This document shows positions 35,092 to 42,537 of a stretch of 64,000 bases of DNA, piece by piece (position 1 is the stretch's first letter; each line of letters starts with the position of its first letter). The notes beneath the pieces were generated by a model. The model saw only the letters and a program-made list of their open reading frames with translations. It was not told the origin of the DNA and did not search any database. The stretch is from an uncultured Methylocystaceae bacterium. Its GTDB lineage: Bacteria; Pseudomonadota; Alphaproteobacteria; Rhizobiales; Beijerinckiaceae. Location: the NCBI GenBank assembly GCA_937870755.1, contig CALMZV010000130.1:37886-101885 (forward strand), in the 5' to 3' direction. Position numbers and translations under genes: made by a program.

Positions 35092-36366
35092 CTAACGCTT
35101 TCTTCCCGCCAGCCCCACGCCCTTGATCAGCGCGCGGTCGCCGAATTTGGCGCGCAGCGCATCCATGGCCAATTCCGCCGCCCTGGCCCGCGGCAGGTCC
35201 GGGTCGGCGAGGTTCGGCGCGTCGGCCCCGGCGCCGGGACACAGATCGCCCACGCCCACGCCGATCAGCCGGTAGCGGGTCCCGTCGGCTTCCGCATCGA
35301 GCATCGCGCGGGCCACGGGGAAGATGCGCGCGGCGAGCTGGGTCGGCGGCAGGCCGGAGCGCGAGCGGGTGCGGGTCTTGAAGTCGGCCGTCTTCAGTTT
35401 CAGCGTGAGCGAGCGGCCGCCGAGGTCGGCCTTCTTCAGACGCGCGGCGACCTTTTCGCACAGCCGCCAGAGCGCGGCGGTCAGGCGCTCGCGGTCGGCG
35501 ATGTCCTCGTCGAAGGTCGTTTCCGAGGAGATGCTTTTCGTCTCGCGCTCGGGCGACACGCGGCGCGGGTCGATCCCGCGCGACAGCCGCCACAGCCGCT
35601 GCCCCTCCGGTCCGAGCGCGCGCATCATGTCCGTTTCGTCGCGCCTCTGAATGTCGGCGATGGAGAGGAGTCCTGCGCGCGCCAGCCGGTCCTGCGCGAC
35701 GCGTCCCACGCCCCAGATGCGCCCGACCGGCATCGGCGCGAGGACCGCCATCGCCTCGGCGCGGCCGATGATCGAGAAGCCGCGCGGCTTGTCCATGTCG
35801 GAGGCGAGTTTCGCCAGAAACTTGCAGTAGGACAGGCCGACCGAGACGGTGACGCCGACCTCCCGCTCGATGCGCTGCGCAAATCGCGCCAGCGTGATCG
35901 CCGGCGGCGCGCCGTGGAGGAGGTCGGCGCCGGACAGGTCCAGAAACGCCTCGTCGATGGACAGCGGCTCCACCAGCGGCGTCAGTTCGAGCATCAGCGT
36001 GCGGATCTGCCGGCCGACGGCGGCGTATTTCGCCATGTCGGGCTTCAGCACGACGGCGTCCGGGCAGAGCGCGCGGGCCTTGAACATCGGCATCGCCGAG
36101 CGCACCCCGTAGGTGCGCGCGAGGTAGCAGCAGGTGGCGACGACGCCGCGCCTGCCGCCGCCGACGATCACCGGCCTGTCGGCGAGGCTCGGGTCGTCGC
36201 GTTTCTCGATCGCCGCGTAGAAGGCGTCGCAGTCGATGTGGGCGATCGCCAGCGCGTCGCGTTCGGGATGGACGAGCAGCCGCGGCGAGCCGCAATGGAC
36301 GCACCGGCCCGCGCGGCCTGCGCCGGAGCGCTGGCAGTCGCGGCAGTAGGGCGCGCTCGTCGCCAT
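35092..36366 (-). CDS. dinB: DNA polymerase IV (Y family) with N-terminal zinc ribbon
   Basis: A 424-residue translesion DNA polymerase. Before the polymerase domain lies a CxxC...CxxC ribbon (YCRDCQ, then CVHCG), common in rhizobial DinB. The palm carries the metal aspartates in IAHIDCDAFYA and SIDEAFLDLSG. Finger and thumb segments follow (GVTVSVGLSYCKFLAKLASD, with an IWGVGR helix-hairpin-helix), then the little-finger domain. The C-terminus, LIKGVGLAGRKR, does not show a clear beta-clamp binding motif. ATG at 36366 was chosen because it starts the ribbon. The DUF3572 gene lies four bases upstream on the same strand. Confidence 0.92.
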   Translation of the reverse strand: MATSAPYCRDCQRSGAGRAGRCVHCGSPRLLVHPERDALAIAHIDCDAFYAAIEKRDDPSLADRPVIVGGGRRGVVATCCYLARTYGVRSAMPMFKARALCPDAVVLKPDMAKYAAVGRQIRTLMLELTPLVEPLSIDEAFLDLSGADLLHGAPPAITLARFAQRIEREVGVTVSVGLSYCKFLAKLASDMDKPRGFSIIGRAEAMAVLAPMPVGRIWGVGRVAQDRLARAGLLSIADIQRRDETDMMRALGPEGQRLWRLSRGIDPRRVSPERETKSISSETTFDEDIADRERLTAALWRLCEKVAARLKKADLGGRSLTLKLKTADFKTRTRSRSGLPPTQLAARIFPVARAMLDAEADGTRYRLIGVGVGDLCPGAGADAPNLADPDLPRARAAELAMDALRAKFGDRALIKGVGLAGRKR

Positions 36367-36370
36367 CTCG

Positions 36371-36688
36371 TCAGTCGCCGAGCATGAGGCGGGCCGCCTC
36401 CACCCGCTCGGGCGGGGCGCCGAGGTCGGCGGCGAAGGCGACATAATCGGGCTCGTGTCCGGCCAGATGGTCCAGAATCGCGCGCAGGAAGGCGGGATCG
36501 GCGGCGGCCGCGCGCAATCCGCTCGGATCCAGCCCCGTCAGGTCGAGGAAGCGCGCCAGCCGGTCCGGGTCCGAGGCGATAAAGGTCAAGGCCGCGATAG
36601 CGATTTGTTCAGCTTCCGCGCGGGTTGGCGGGGCCTTGCGCGGCGATTTGGTGTGGAGAAGACCGCGCTGTTGCAATGGATTCTCCAT
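36371..36688 (-). CDS. DUF3572 family protein
   Basis: A 105-residue small helical protein. AEQIAIAALTFIASDPDRLARFLDLTGLDP and the later FLRAILDHLAGHEPDYVAFA are typical of DUF3572, which is restricted mainly to alphaproteobacteria and has no known function. It is translated just ahead of dinB, and the two probably share a transcript. The divergent divK gene starts about 90 bases away. Confidence 0.82.
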   Translation of the reverse strand: MENPLQQRGLLHTKSPRKAPPTRAEAEQIAIAALTFIASDPDRLARFLDLTGLDPSGLRAAAADPAFLRAILDHLAGHEPDYVAFAADLGAPPERVEAARLMLGD

Positions 36689-36781
36689 TCGTCAATGTGT
36701 TGAGGGGTAGGGTGACCCGGCGCGTGGGGATTGTCGACCCGGATCGCGGGCGCAGGGTCCGCGAACAGGACACATGGATTT

Positions 36782-37159
36782 ATGGCCAAGACCGTTCTGA
36801 TCGTCGAGGACAACGAGCTCAACATGAAGCTTTTCAACGATCTGTTGGAGGCTCATGGCTATCTCACCGTGCAGACGCGCTCGGGCGTCGAGGCGATCGA
36901 TCTGGCGCGCCGCCATCGCCCCGATCTCATCCTGATGGACATCCAGCTTCCGGAAATCTCCGGTCTCGAAGTCACCAAATGGCTGAAAGACGACGAGGAG
37001 CTGCGCGCCATTCCGGTCATCGCGATCACCGCTTTCGCCATGAAAGGCGACGAGGAAAAGATCCGGCAGGGCGGTTGCGAGGCTTATCTTTCAAAACCGA
37101 TCTCGGTCGTCAAATTTCTGGAAACCGTCCGCAACTACGCTCCCCTTGCCCAGGGGTAG
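36782..37159 (+). CDS. divK: Cell-cycle response regulator DivK
   Basis: A 125-residue single-domain receiver. Asp53 in [10 protein letters not shown] is the phosphorylation site, with acidic pocket residues Glu9/Asp10, the switch Thr in AITAFAMKG, and Lys in YLSKPI. Length and sequence ([20 protein letters not shown]) match DivK, which controls DivJ/PleC and CtrA activity in alphaproteobacteria. No output domain is present, as expected. pleD begins eight bases after the stop, which is the standard alphaproteobacterial arrangement. Confidence 0.96.
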   Translation: MAKTVLIVEDNELNMKLFNDLLEAHGYLTVQTRSGVEAIDLARRHRPDLILMDIQLPEISGLEVTKWLKDDEELRAIPVIAITAFAMKGDEEKIRQGGCEAYLSKPISVVKFLETVRNYAPLAQG

Positions 37160-37167
37160 GACATTCC

Positions 37168-38541
37168 ATGACCGCGCGCGTTCTCGTCGTCGACGATCTG
37201 CTTCCCAACGTCAAACTGCTCGAAGCGCGCCTGACGGCGGAATATTTCGACGTCATCACCGCCACCAACGGCCTCGACGCCATCGCGCTGTGCAAGGAGG
37301 GGCGCTGCGACATCGTCCTTCTGGACGTGATGATGCCCGGCATCGACGGGTTCGAGACATGCCGTCGGCTGAAGGCCGATCACACGACCGCGCATCTGCC
37401 GGTGGTGATGGTGACCGCGCTCGACCAGATCGCCGACCGCGTGCGCGGGCTCGAAGCCGGCGCCGACGATTTCCTCACCAAGCCGGTGGACGAGGTGGCG
37501 CTGATCGCGCGCGTGCGGTCGCTCGCGCGGCTGAAGGTCGCCATCGACGAATTGCGCGCGCGCGCCGCCAGTTCCGCCCGGCTCGGGCGCAACGATCCGT
37601 TCGCCGCCGCCTCCGCCGCCGACGGTCTGAACGGGCGCGTTCTGCTGGTGGACGACCGGCAGAGTTCGAGCGAGCGCATCGTGAAGTCGTTGCGCAATCT
37701 TCAGACGGTGGAGATCGAGACCAATCCGCAGGACGCGTTGTTCCGCGCGGCCGAGGAGTCATTCGACCTCGCCATCGTCAGCCTCGGCCTGACCAACTAC
37801 GACGGGCTGCGCCTGTGCAGCCAGATGCGTTCGCTGGAGCGCACGCGCGGCCTGCCGCTGCTGCTCATCGCCGATCTGGACGACCGTCCGAAGGTGCTGC
37901 GCGGGCTCGATCTGGGCGTGAACGACTATCTGATGCGCCCGATCGAGAGCAACGAACTCGTCGCGCGCGTGGGCTCGCAGATCCGTCGCAAACGATACGC
38001 CGACAAGCTGCGCGACAATGTCGAGCACGCCATCGAAATGGCGGTGATCGACGGCCTGACGGGGCTGAACAACCGGCTCTATTTCGACACCAACCTGCCG
38101 ACCATGCTGGAGCAGGCGGCGCAGAGCGCGCGGCCGCTGTCGCTGCTGGTGCTCGACATCGACCATTTCAAACTGGTCAACGACACCTACGGCCATGATT
38201 CGGGCGACGAGGTGCTGCGGGCGCTGGCGGCGCGGGTGCGCCGGGCGGTGCGCGGCATCGATCTCGTCTGCCGGCTCGGCGGCGAGGAATTCGTGATCGT
38301 GATGCCAGAAACGCCCATCCATGTGGCCGCGCGGGTCGCCGAGCGCGTGCGCCGGTCGGTGGAGGCCGAGCCGTTCCAGGTGCGGGGCGGGACCGTCTCG
38401 ATCCCCGTGACGATTTCGGCCGGGATCGCGGAGCGCGGCGAGGCCGCCAGCGCGGAGCTGCTCTACAAGTTCGCCGACCAGGCGCTCTACGAATCGAAAT
38501 CGCACGGCCGCAACCGCATCACGCTGGCGGCGGCGGCCTGA
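37168..38541 (+). CDS. pleD: Diguanylate cyclase response regulator PleD
   Basis: A 457-residue regulator with two receiver domains (about 1-125 and 153-270) and a GGDEF domain (about 290-450). Asp53 of the first receiver is the phosphorylation site (IVLLDVMMPG). The second receiver lacks the canonical site, as in Caulobacter PleD, where it serves as a dimer adaptor. The active site GGEEF is intact, and the RGID five residues before it forms the inhibitory c-di-GMP site. It should make c-di-GMP under control of the DivK/PleC network. It is co-transcribed with divK. Confidence 0.96.
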   Translation: MTARVLVVDDLLPNVKLLEARLTAEYFDVITATNGLDAIALCKEGRCDIVLLDVMMPGIDGFETCRRLKADHTTAHLPVVMVTALDQIADRVRGLEAGADDFLTKPVDEVALIARVRSLARLKVAIDELRARAASSARLGRNDPFAAASAADGLNGRVLLVDDRQSSSERIVKSLRNLQTVEIETNPQDALFRAAEESFDLAIVSLGLTNYDGLRLCSQMRSLERTRGLPLLLIADLDDRPKVLRGLDLGVNDYLMRPIESNELVARVGSQIRRKRYADKLRDNVEHAIEMAVIDGLTGLNNRLYFDTNLPTMLEQAAQSARPLSLLVLDIDHFKLVNDTYGHDSGDEVLRALAARVRRAVRGIDLVCRLGGEEFVIVMPETPIHVAARVAERVRRSVEAEPFQVRGGTVSIPVTISAGIAERGEAASAELLYKFADQALYESKSHGRNRITLAAAA

Positions 38542-38572
38542 TCGCGGGCGGCGCGTCGTCGACGCGGCGCCC

Positions 38573-38600
38573 TTGCAATTTCCTGCAATCGCTTTAGCTT
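38573..38600 (+). promoter_or_regulatory. Candidate promoter in pleD-rpmG intergenic region
   Basis: TTGCAA (38573-38578) and TAGCTT (38595-38600) are spaced by 16 bases, an acceptable alphaproteobacterial -35/-10 pair. It points into a gene-free 340-base stretch that ends in hairpin terminators, so it could drive a noncoding RNA. Prediction only. Confidence 0.35.
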
Positions 38601-38606
38601 AGGGCT

Positions 38607-38845
38607 TTCGCGGCGGCGTTTCGCGCGCCGGCCGTCGTTACGACAGATTCAGTCACCCTACGGAGTGCTCAGGTCCGCCGCATCTCCTGGGTCCGTGGGG
38701 CTGGCCGGTCGACCAGCGGTTCAGGAGTGGCCTCCTCGGAGCCGCGGTCGACCGGCCTTCATGTTTCAGGGCGCCGGTTCCGTTCTCGGCGCCGTCGAAT
38801 CTCCCCCGCCGAATCGCAAACCGTCGCCGGAATCAAAAGCCGGAA
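38607..38845 (+). ncRNA. Possible small noncoding RNA with long inverted repeat
   Basis: No plausible gene fits in this 400-base gap between pleD and rpmG. It contains a perfect 12-bp inverted repeat (GGCCGGTCGACC at 38703-38714, GGTCGACCGGCC at 38746-38757) with a 31-base loop holding a smaller C/G-rich hairpin (CTCCTCGGAG-like). It is flanked by a candidate promoter upstream and terminator hairpins downstream. It does not look like 6S, SRP, tmRNA or RNase P RNA. Strand and ends are inferred; it could also be only a regulatory hairpin. Confidence 0.35.
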
Positions 38846-38917
38846 TCAAAAAAAGCGCCCGAACAGGCGCTCTTGTCTCGATCAAAAAAAGCGCCCGAAC
38901 GGGCGCTTTTGTTTTGC
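38846..38917. terminator. Two tandem terminators, mainly serving rpmG
   Basis: Two copies of an about 35-base unit, each with a run of seven A residues before an AGCGCC(C)-GAAC-GGCGCT-type hairpin. The stems lie at 38854-38871 and 38887-38910. Read on the minus strand each hairpin is followed by seven T residues, ideal for ending rpmG. The second also has TTTTGTTTT on the plus side and should work in both directions. The duplication of a complete terminator is unusual. Confidence 0.85.
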
Positions 38918-38941
38918 CTGCGCGTCTGCGACGGCGCGGCC

Positions 38942-39109
38942 TTACTTGATCTTGGTTTCCTTGAACTCGACGTGCTTGCGCGCGACGGGATCGTATTTCT
39001 TGAACGCGAGCTTTTCGGTCTTGGTGCGCGCGTTCTTCTTGGTGACGTAGAAATAGCCCGTGTCCGCGGAGGAGAGGAGCTTGATCTTGATCGTGGCGGC
39101 CTTGGCCAT
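38942..39109 (-). CDS. rpmG: 50S ribosomal protein L33
   Basis: A 55-residue basic ribosomal protein of the large subunit. The sequence [20 protein letters not shown] and the later [14 protein letters not shown] are typical. The two CxxC zinc pairs found in some L33 paralogues are absent, so this is the zinc-independent form. The frame is open far upstream, but only this ATG gives the conserved 55-residue length. It is monocistronic, with tandem terminators directly after the stop. Confidence 0.95.
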   Translation of the reverse strand: MAKAATIKIKLLSSADTGYFYVTKKNARTKTEKLAFKKYDPVARKHVEFKETKIK

Positions 39110-39306
39110 GGTCGCGGGTCCTGCAAATAGCGCAAAAAGGAAAGAGCCGCGCAGCGCAAATCGATCGCGCCGTCCCGGCCCGGAAACTCTGGCGCGCAAA
39201 ATAGCCGCCGCCGCTCCAATGTCAACGACCGATTGCGCGAATGGGGCGGTCTGGCGTTTGATGGGGCAGGCCGCGGCGCACAAGACCGGGGCATGGGAGA
39301 AAACGC

Positions 39307-40086
39307 ATGCAATTCATCAAAGTGGCGCAGAAGGGCCATGTCACCACGATCACGCTCGACCGGCCCGAGGCGATGAACGCCATCAACCCGCGCATGCACG
39401 AGGAGTTGCAGCAGGCGTTCGACGCCTTCGCGACCGACGCGAACCAGTTCCTGTGCGTGGTCACGGGCGCCGGCGACAGGGCGTTCTGCGCCGGCTCCGA
39501 TCTCAAGGCGATCGCAGCCTCCGATGTCCGCGCGCCCTATCCACGCAACGGTTACGCCGGTTTGATCGAGCGGTTCGATCTCGACAAGCCGGTCATCGCG
39601 GCGGTCAACGGGCTGGCGCTCGGCGGCGGGTTCGAGGTGGCGCTCGCCTGCGACATCATCGTGGCGGCCGACACCGCGAGTTTCGGGCTGCCGGAGCCTC
39701 TGGTGGGCGCGGTGGCGCTCGGCGGCGGCGTGCATCGGCTGGCGCGCCAGATCGGGTTGAAGCAGGCGATGGGCCTCATTCTGTCGGCGCGGCGCATCAG
39801 CGCGCAGGAGGGGCATCGCCTCGGCTTCGTCAACGAGGTCGCGCCCGCCGGGGAATTGCAGGCCGCCGTCGAACGCTGGACGCAGGACATTCTGCGTTGC
39901 GCGCCGCTGTCGATCCGCGCGTCCAAACAGGCGGCGATGCGCGGGCTGGACGAGCCCTCGCTCGCCGACGCCATGCGCAATCAGGCCGCCTATCCGGCCT
40001 TCGCGGCCTGGCGCGCGAGCGAGGACGCGGTCGAGGGGCCGCGCGCCTTCGCGGAAAAGCGCGCGCCGGACTGGAAGGGCCGCTGA
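39307..40086 (+). CDS. Enoyl-CoA hydratase (crotonase family)
   Basis: A 259-residue crotonase-fold enzyme. Unlike the PaaG-like paralogue at 4.1 kb, both hydratase glutamates are in place: one in [11 protein letters not shown] and one in [16 protein letters not shown]. The oxyanion hole lies in CAGSDLKA and NGLALGGG. It should add water to an enoyl-CoA. The replacement of the usual PGAGGTQ by ALGGGVH resembles the carnitinyl-CoA-dehydratase (CaiD) branch, so the substrate is uncertain. It is divergent from rpmG and convergent with the MFS gene. Confidence 0.88.
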   Translation: MQFIKVAQKGHVTTITLDRPEAMNAINPRMHEELQQAFDAFATDANQFLCVVTGAGDRAFCAGSDLKAIAASDVRAPYPRNGYAGLIERFDLDKPVIAAVNGLALGGGFEVALACDIIVAADTASFGLPEPLVGAVALGGGVHRLARQIGLKQAMGLILSARRISAQEGHRLGFVNEVAPAGELQAAVERWTQDILRCAPLSIRASKQAAMRGLDEPSLADAMRNQAAYPAFAAWRASEDAVEGPRAFAEKRAPDWKGR

Positions 40087-41214
40087 TCAGCGACGGCGCG
40101 CGAGCGCCAGCGCGAGATAGAGGGCGAACACGGCGCCGAGACCCGCGAACAGACCAAGGCGCGGCGACATGTCGACCGCCGCGCCCAGCGCCGGCGGGCC
40201 GATCAGCATGCCGCCGGCGTAGAGCATGACGAACGCGGAATTGGCGGCCGCGAGTTCGCCGCCGGAGAACCGCGATCCGATCTCGGCGAGCGCGACCATG
40301 TAGAGGCCGGAAACGATCCCGCCCCATACGACCAGCAGCGCGGCGAACGCCACGGGCTGCGGCGTGAGCGCGGCGAGCGCGACCGAGCCTACAAGGCCGA
40401 CGAACGCGATGAGCGCCAGCAGGCGGCGTTTTTCCATGCGATCGGCGATAAGGCCGAGCGGTATCTGGAATGTCGCGTTGCCGAGCGCGATGGCGGCGAC
40501 CAGCAGCGCGCCGGCCTCCACGCCGTAGCCGTTGCGCAGCGCATGCACCGGCAACAGGCCCATGAGGCCCGTCTCCACCGCGCCGAACACGAGCGCGGCC
40601 AGCATGAGAACCGGCGCTGCGGCGATGAGGCCGAACGCGTTCGCATGCGTCTTGCCGGCCAGGCCCGCGATGTCGCCGGCGTAGTAGACCATCGGCAGGC
40701 CGGCGACGAAGCATACAAGCGCCGCGACGAGGAACGGCGACGCGCCCTGCGTGCCCACGAGGCTGAGAATGGTCGGGCCGAGCACGAAGCCGACGCCGAG
40801 ACAGGTGGAATAAACGCCAATCCACAGGCCGCGCCGCGCCGGCGGCGCGAGCGCGCTGATCGCATATTCCGAGACGATGAACAGGATCGACAGCGCCGCC
40901 GAAAACACGAAGCGCAGCGGAAACCACCAGACCATGTCCGCGACGAGCGCGAGGCCGACCAGCGTCAGAACGGCAAGGCCGAGCGCGGCCATGAGCAGAC
41001 CGCGCGCGCCGAGCATGCGCGCGAGCTGCGGCGTGGCCGGCGAGACGAAGAACGTGGCGAGGCCCGCCAGCGCCGTCGATATTCCGTTCGCCTGCGCGGA
41101 AAAGCCGGCCGCTTCCATCCGCACCGAAATCAGCGGAATGGTGAGCGACAGGCCAACGCCGACGAGCGAGATCGCAAGGATCGCGGCGACGAGCGGCGCG
41201 AAGGATCGCGTCAT
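40087..41214 (-). CDS. MFS transporter
   Basis: A 375-residue major facilitator with about eleven to twelve transmembrane helices. The N half contains TIPLISVRMEAAGFSAQ.NGI and LARMLGARGLL, typical of the loop 2-3 region. A second cluster, GLIADRMEKRRLL, marks the loop 8-9 copy of the same motif. The pattern resembles YcaD-like MFS proteins. The substrate cannot be inferred. The gene lies 18 bases upstream (5') of nothing on its strand except the NUDIX gene, whose stop is at 41233, so co-transcription with it is possible. Confidence 0.88.
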   Translation of the reverse strand: MTRSFAPLVAAILAISLVGVGLSLTIPLISVRMEAAGFSAQANGISTALAGLATFFVSPATPQLARMLGARGLLMAALGLAVLTLVGLALVADMVWWFPLRFVFSAALSILFIVSEYAISALAPPARRGLWIGVYSTCLGVGFVLGPTILSLVGTQGASPFLVAALVCFVAGLPMVYYAGDIAGLAGKTHANAFGLIAAAPVLMLAALVFGAVETGLMGLLPVHALRNGYGVEAGALLVAAIALGNATFQIPLGLIADRMEKRRLLALIAFVGLVGSVALAALTPQPVAFAALLVVWGGIVSGLYMVALAEIGSRFSGGELAAANSAFVMLYAGGMLIGPPALGAAVDMSPRLGLFAGLGAVFALYLALALARRR

Positions 41215-41232
41215 GTGTTCACGATGGGCGGG

Positions 41233-42006
41233 TCAGAGTTCCTCGCGCCGCCACTTGCGCTGCACCTCGTAATAGAACGGGCACGGCAGTTCGTTCCTCA
41301 TGCCGGCCTTCTGGCGCGTCTCCAGTTCTTCGAGCACCACGCGCGTGATGGGCGGCAGATCGAGATGCTGGGCTTCTTTCAACGGCACCCACACAAGCTC
41401 CACCAGTTCCGTATCCGCGGTGACGACGCCCTCGATGCGATGGGCGATGGCGCTCGCGTCCATCGAGAAGAACGTGGTGTCGAACCGTTTGGGACGACGC
41501 GGCGGCGTGATCGCGCGCGCGATGAAATGCACTTCCGAAAGATCGGGCACGACGCCGTGGCCGACGAAATCGCGCCACGGGCCTTCGGGAACCCTGTCGA
41601 CCGCGCCTTTCCTGCCGAGCAGGATGCCCGTTTCCTCGAACGTCTCGCGAATGGCGGCGAGCGCGAGCGCGCGCGGCCGCGAGACCGATGGACGAAGACG
41701 ACGCTTCAGCAGCTTTTCCTCCACCGTGGGATGAAGTTCGGCGAGCGCGGCCATGCGACGATCGGCGTTCTCGATGCGCCCGCCGGGAAACACGAACTTT
41801 CCCGGCATGAACTTGTGCCCGGCATGGCGCTTGCCCATCAGCACCTTGGGCTGCGGCCCTTCGTGATCGAGCAGGATGAGCGTGGCCGCATTGCGCGGGC
41901 GCACGTTCGGCCATTTGCGCTCGCGGTCGATCTCGGTGAGCGCCTTGGTGTGCGCGTGGGCCTCGCTCTGCTTGGCCGTGCTTTTTTCTTCCGTCCTGAC
42001 GGTCAT
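41233..42006 (-). CDS. NUDIX hydrolase
   Basis: A 257-residue hydrolase that should cleave a nucleoside diphosphate linked to another moiety. The Nudix helix carries AIRETFEETGILLG, matching the REUxEExGU consensus. The first glycine of the box (PGGRIENAD) is separated from it by about 35 extra residues rich in Arg, an arrangement seen in the NUDT8/NUDT19-like group. The N-terminus is a basic, probably unstructured tail of 35 residues. A 12-bp tandem repeat precedes the start codon. It follows DUF983 on the same strand after 120 bases. Confidence 0.87.
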   Translation of the reverse strand: MTVRTEEKSTAKQSEAHAHTKALTEIDRERKWPNVRPRNAATLILLDHEGPQPKVLMGKRHAGHKFMPGKFVFPGGRIENADRRMAALAELHPTVEEKLLKRRLRPSVSRPRALALAAIRETFEETGILLGRKGAVDRVPEGPWRDFVGHGVVPDLSEVHFIARAITPPRRPKRFDTTFFSMDASAIAHRIEGVVTADTELVELVWVPLKEAQHLDLPPITRVVLEELETRQKAGMRNELPCPFYYEVQRKWRREEL

Positions 42007-42023
42007 GGCGGCTGGTCTTTCTC

Positions 42024-42059
42024 TTGATCTTGCCGTTGATCTTGCTGTTGATCTTGCCG
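42024..42059. repeat. Three 12-bp tandem repeats before the NUDIX gene
   Basis: TTGATCTTGCCG, TTGATCTTGCTG and TTGATCTTGCCG stand head to tail, with a partial fourth unit on one side. They lie 18 bases upstream of the NUDIX start codon. Because the unit is a multiple of three they could be coding remnants, but no start codon precedes them. Confidence 0.75.
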
Positions 42060-42126
42060 ATCGGTTCTTGTGGAGACCGCGCGTCTCCTCCCGTGCGGGG
42101 ATTTTAGAGGGCGCGCGCCGCGCCGT

Positions 42127-42537
42127 CTATTCCGGCGACGCGCCGAAACCGTGCATGCGATTGGCCCACTGGAAGCCGATCAGCGCGCCTTTCACCAGCG
42201 GCAGCAACCACAAGGACGAGGCGACGACGAACGCCGACCACAACAGCGCGTGCAGCCAGATGGGCGCGTCGGGCCAGAATTCGTCGAACGCGAGCAACGC
42301 CGCGATCACGAAATGGCCGACGAGAAAAATCGTGAAATAGGGCGGGGCGTCGTCGGCGCGATGATGGTGCAGCTCCGTTCCGCAGACCTCGCAGCGGTCG
42401 GCGACCTTCAGATAGGCGCGATAGAGCCTGCCTTGCCCGCAGGCCGGGCAGCGGCAGGCAAGGCCGCGCCGCACCGCCCGCCACGTGTCGCGCGTTTCGT
42501 CCGGAATGTGCGCGGCCTTCACGATCTCGATCGTCAT
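42127..42537 (-). CDS. DUF983 membrane protein
   Basis: A 136-residue protein of the DUF983 family. The N-terminal part has two zinc-ribbon-like cysteine pairs (CRCPACGQG and CEVCG), followed by two transmembrane helices (about 68-85 and 90-112) and HHHRADDAPPYFTIF between them. The family is common in alphaproteobacteria, often near rnr or cytochrome oxidase assembly genes, with no settled function. The start overlaps the rnr stop by four bases, showing tight coupling. Confidence 0.87.
   Translation of the reverse strand: MTIEIVKAAHIPDETRDTWRAVRRGLACRCPACGQGRLYRAYLKVADRCEVCGTELHHHRADDAPPYFTIFLVGHFVIAALLAFDEFWPDAPIWLHALLWSAFVVASSLWLLPLVKGALIGFQWANRMHGFGASPE

Noticed and set aside
38607..38845. 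6S, SRP or RNase P RNA between pleD and rpmG
   Set aside because: None of the conserved core sequences of these RNAs is present.
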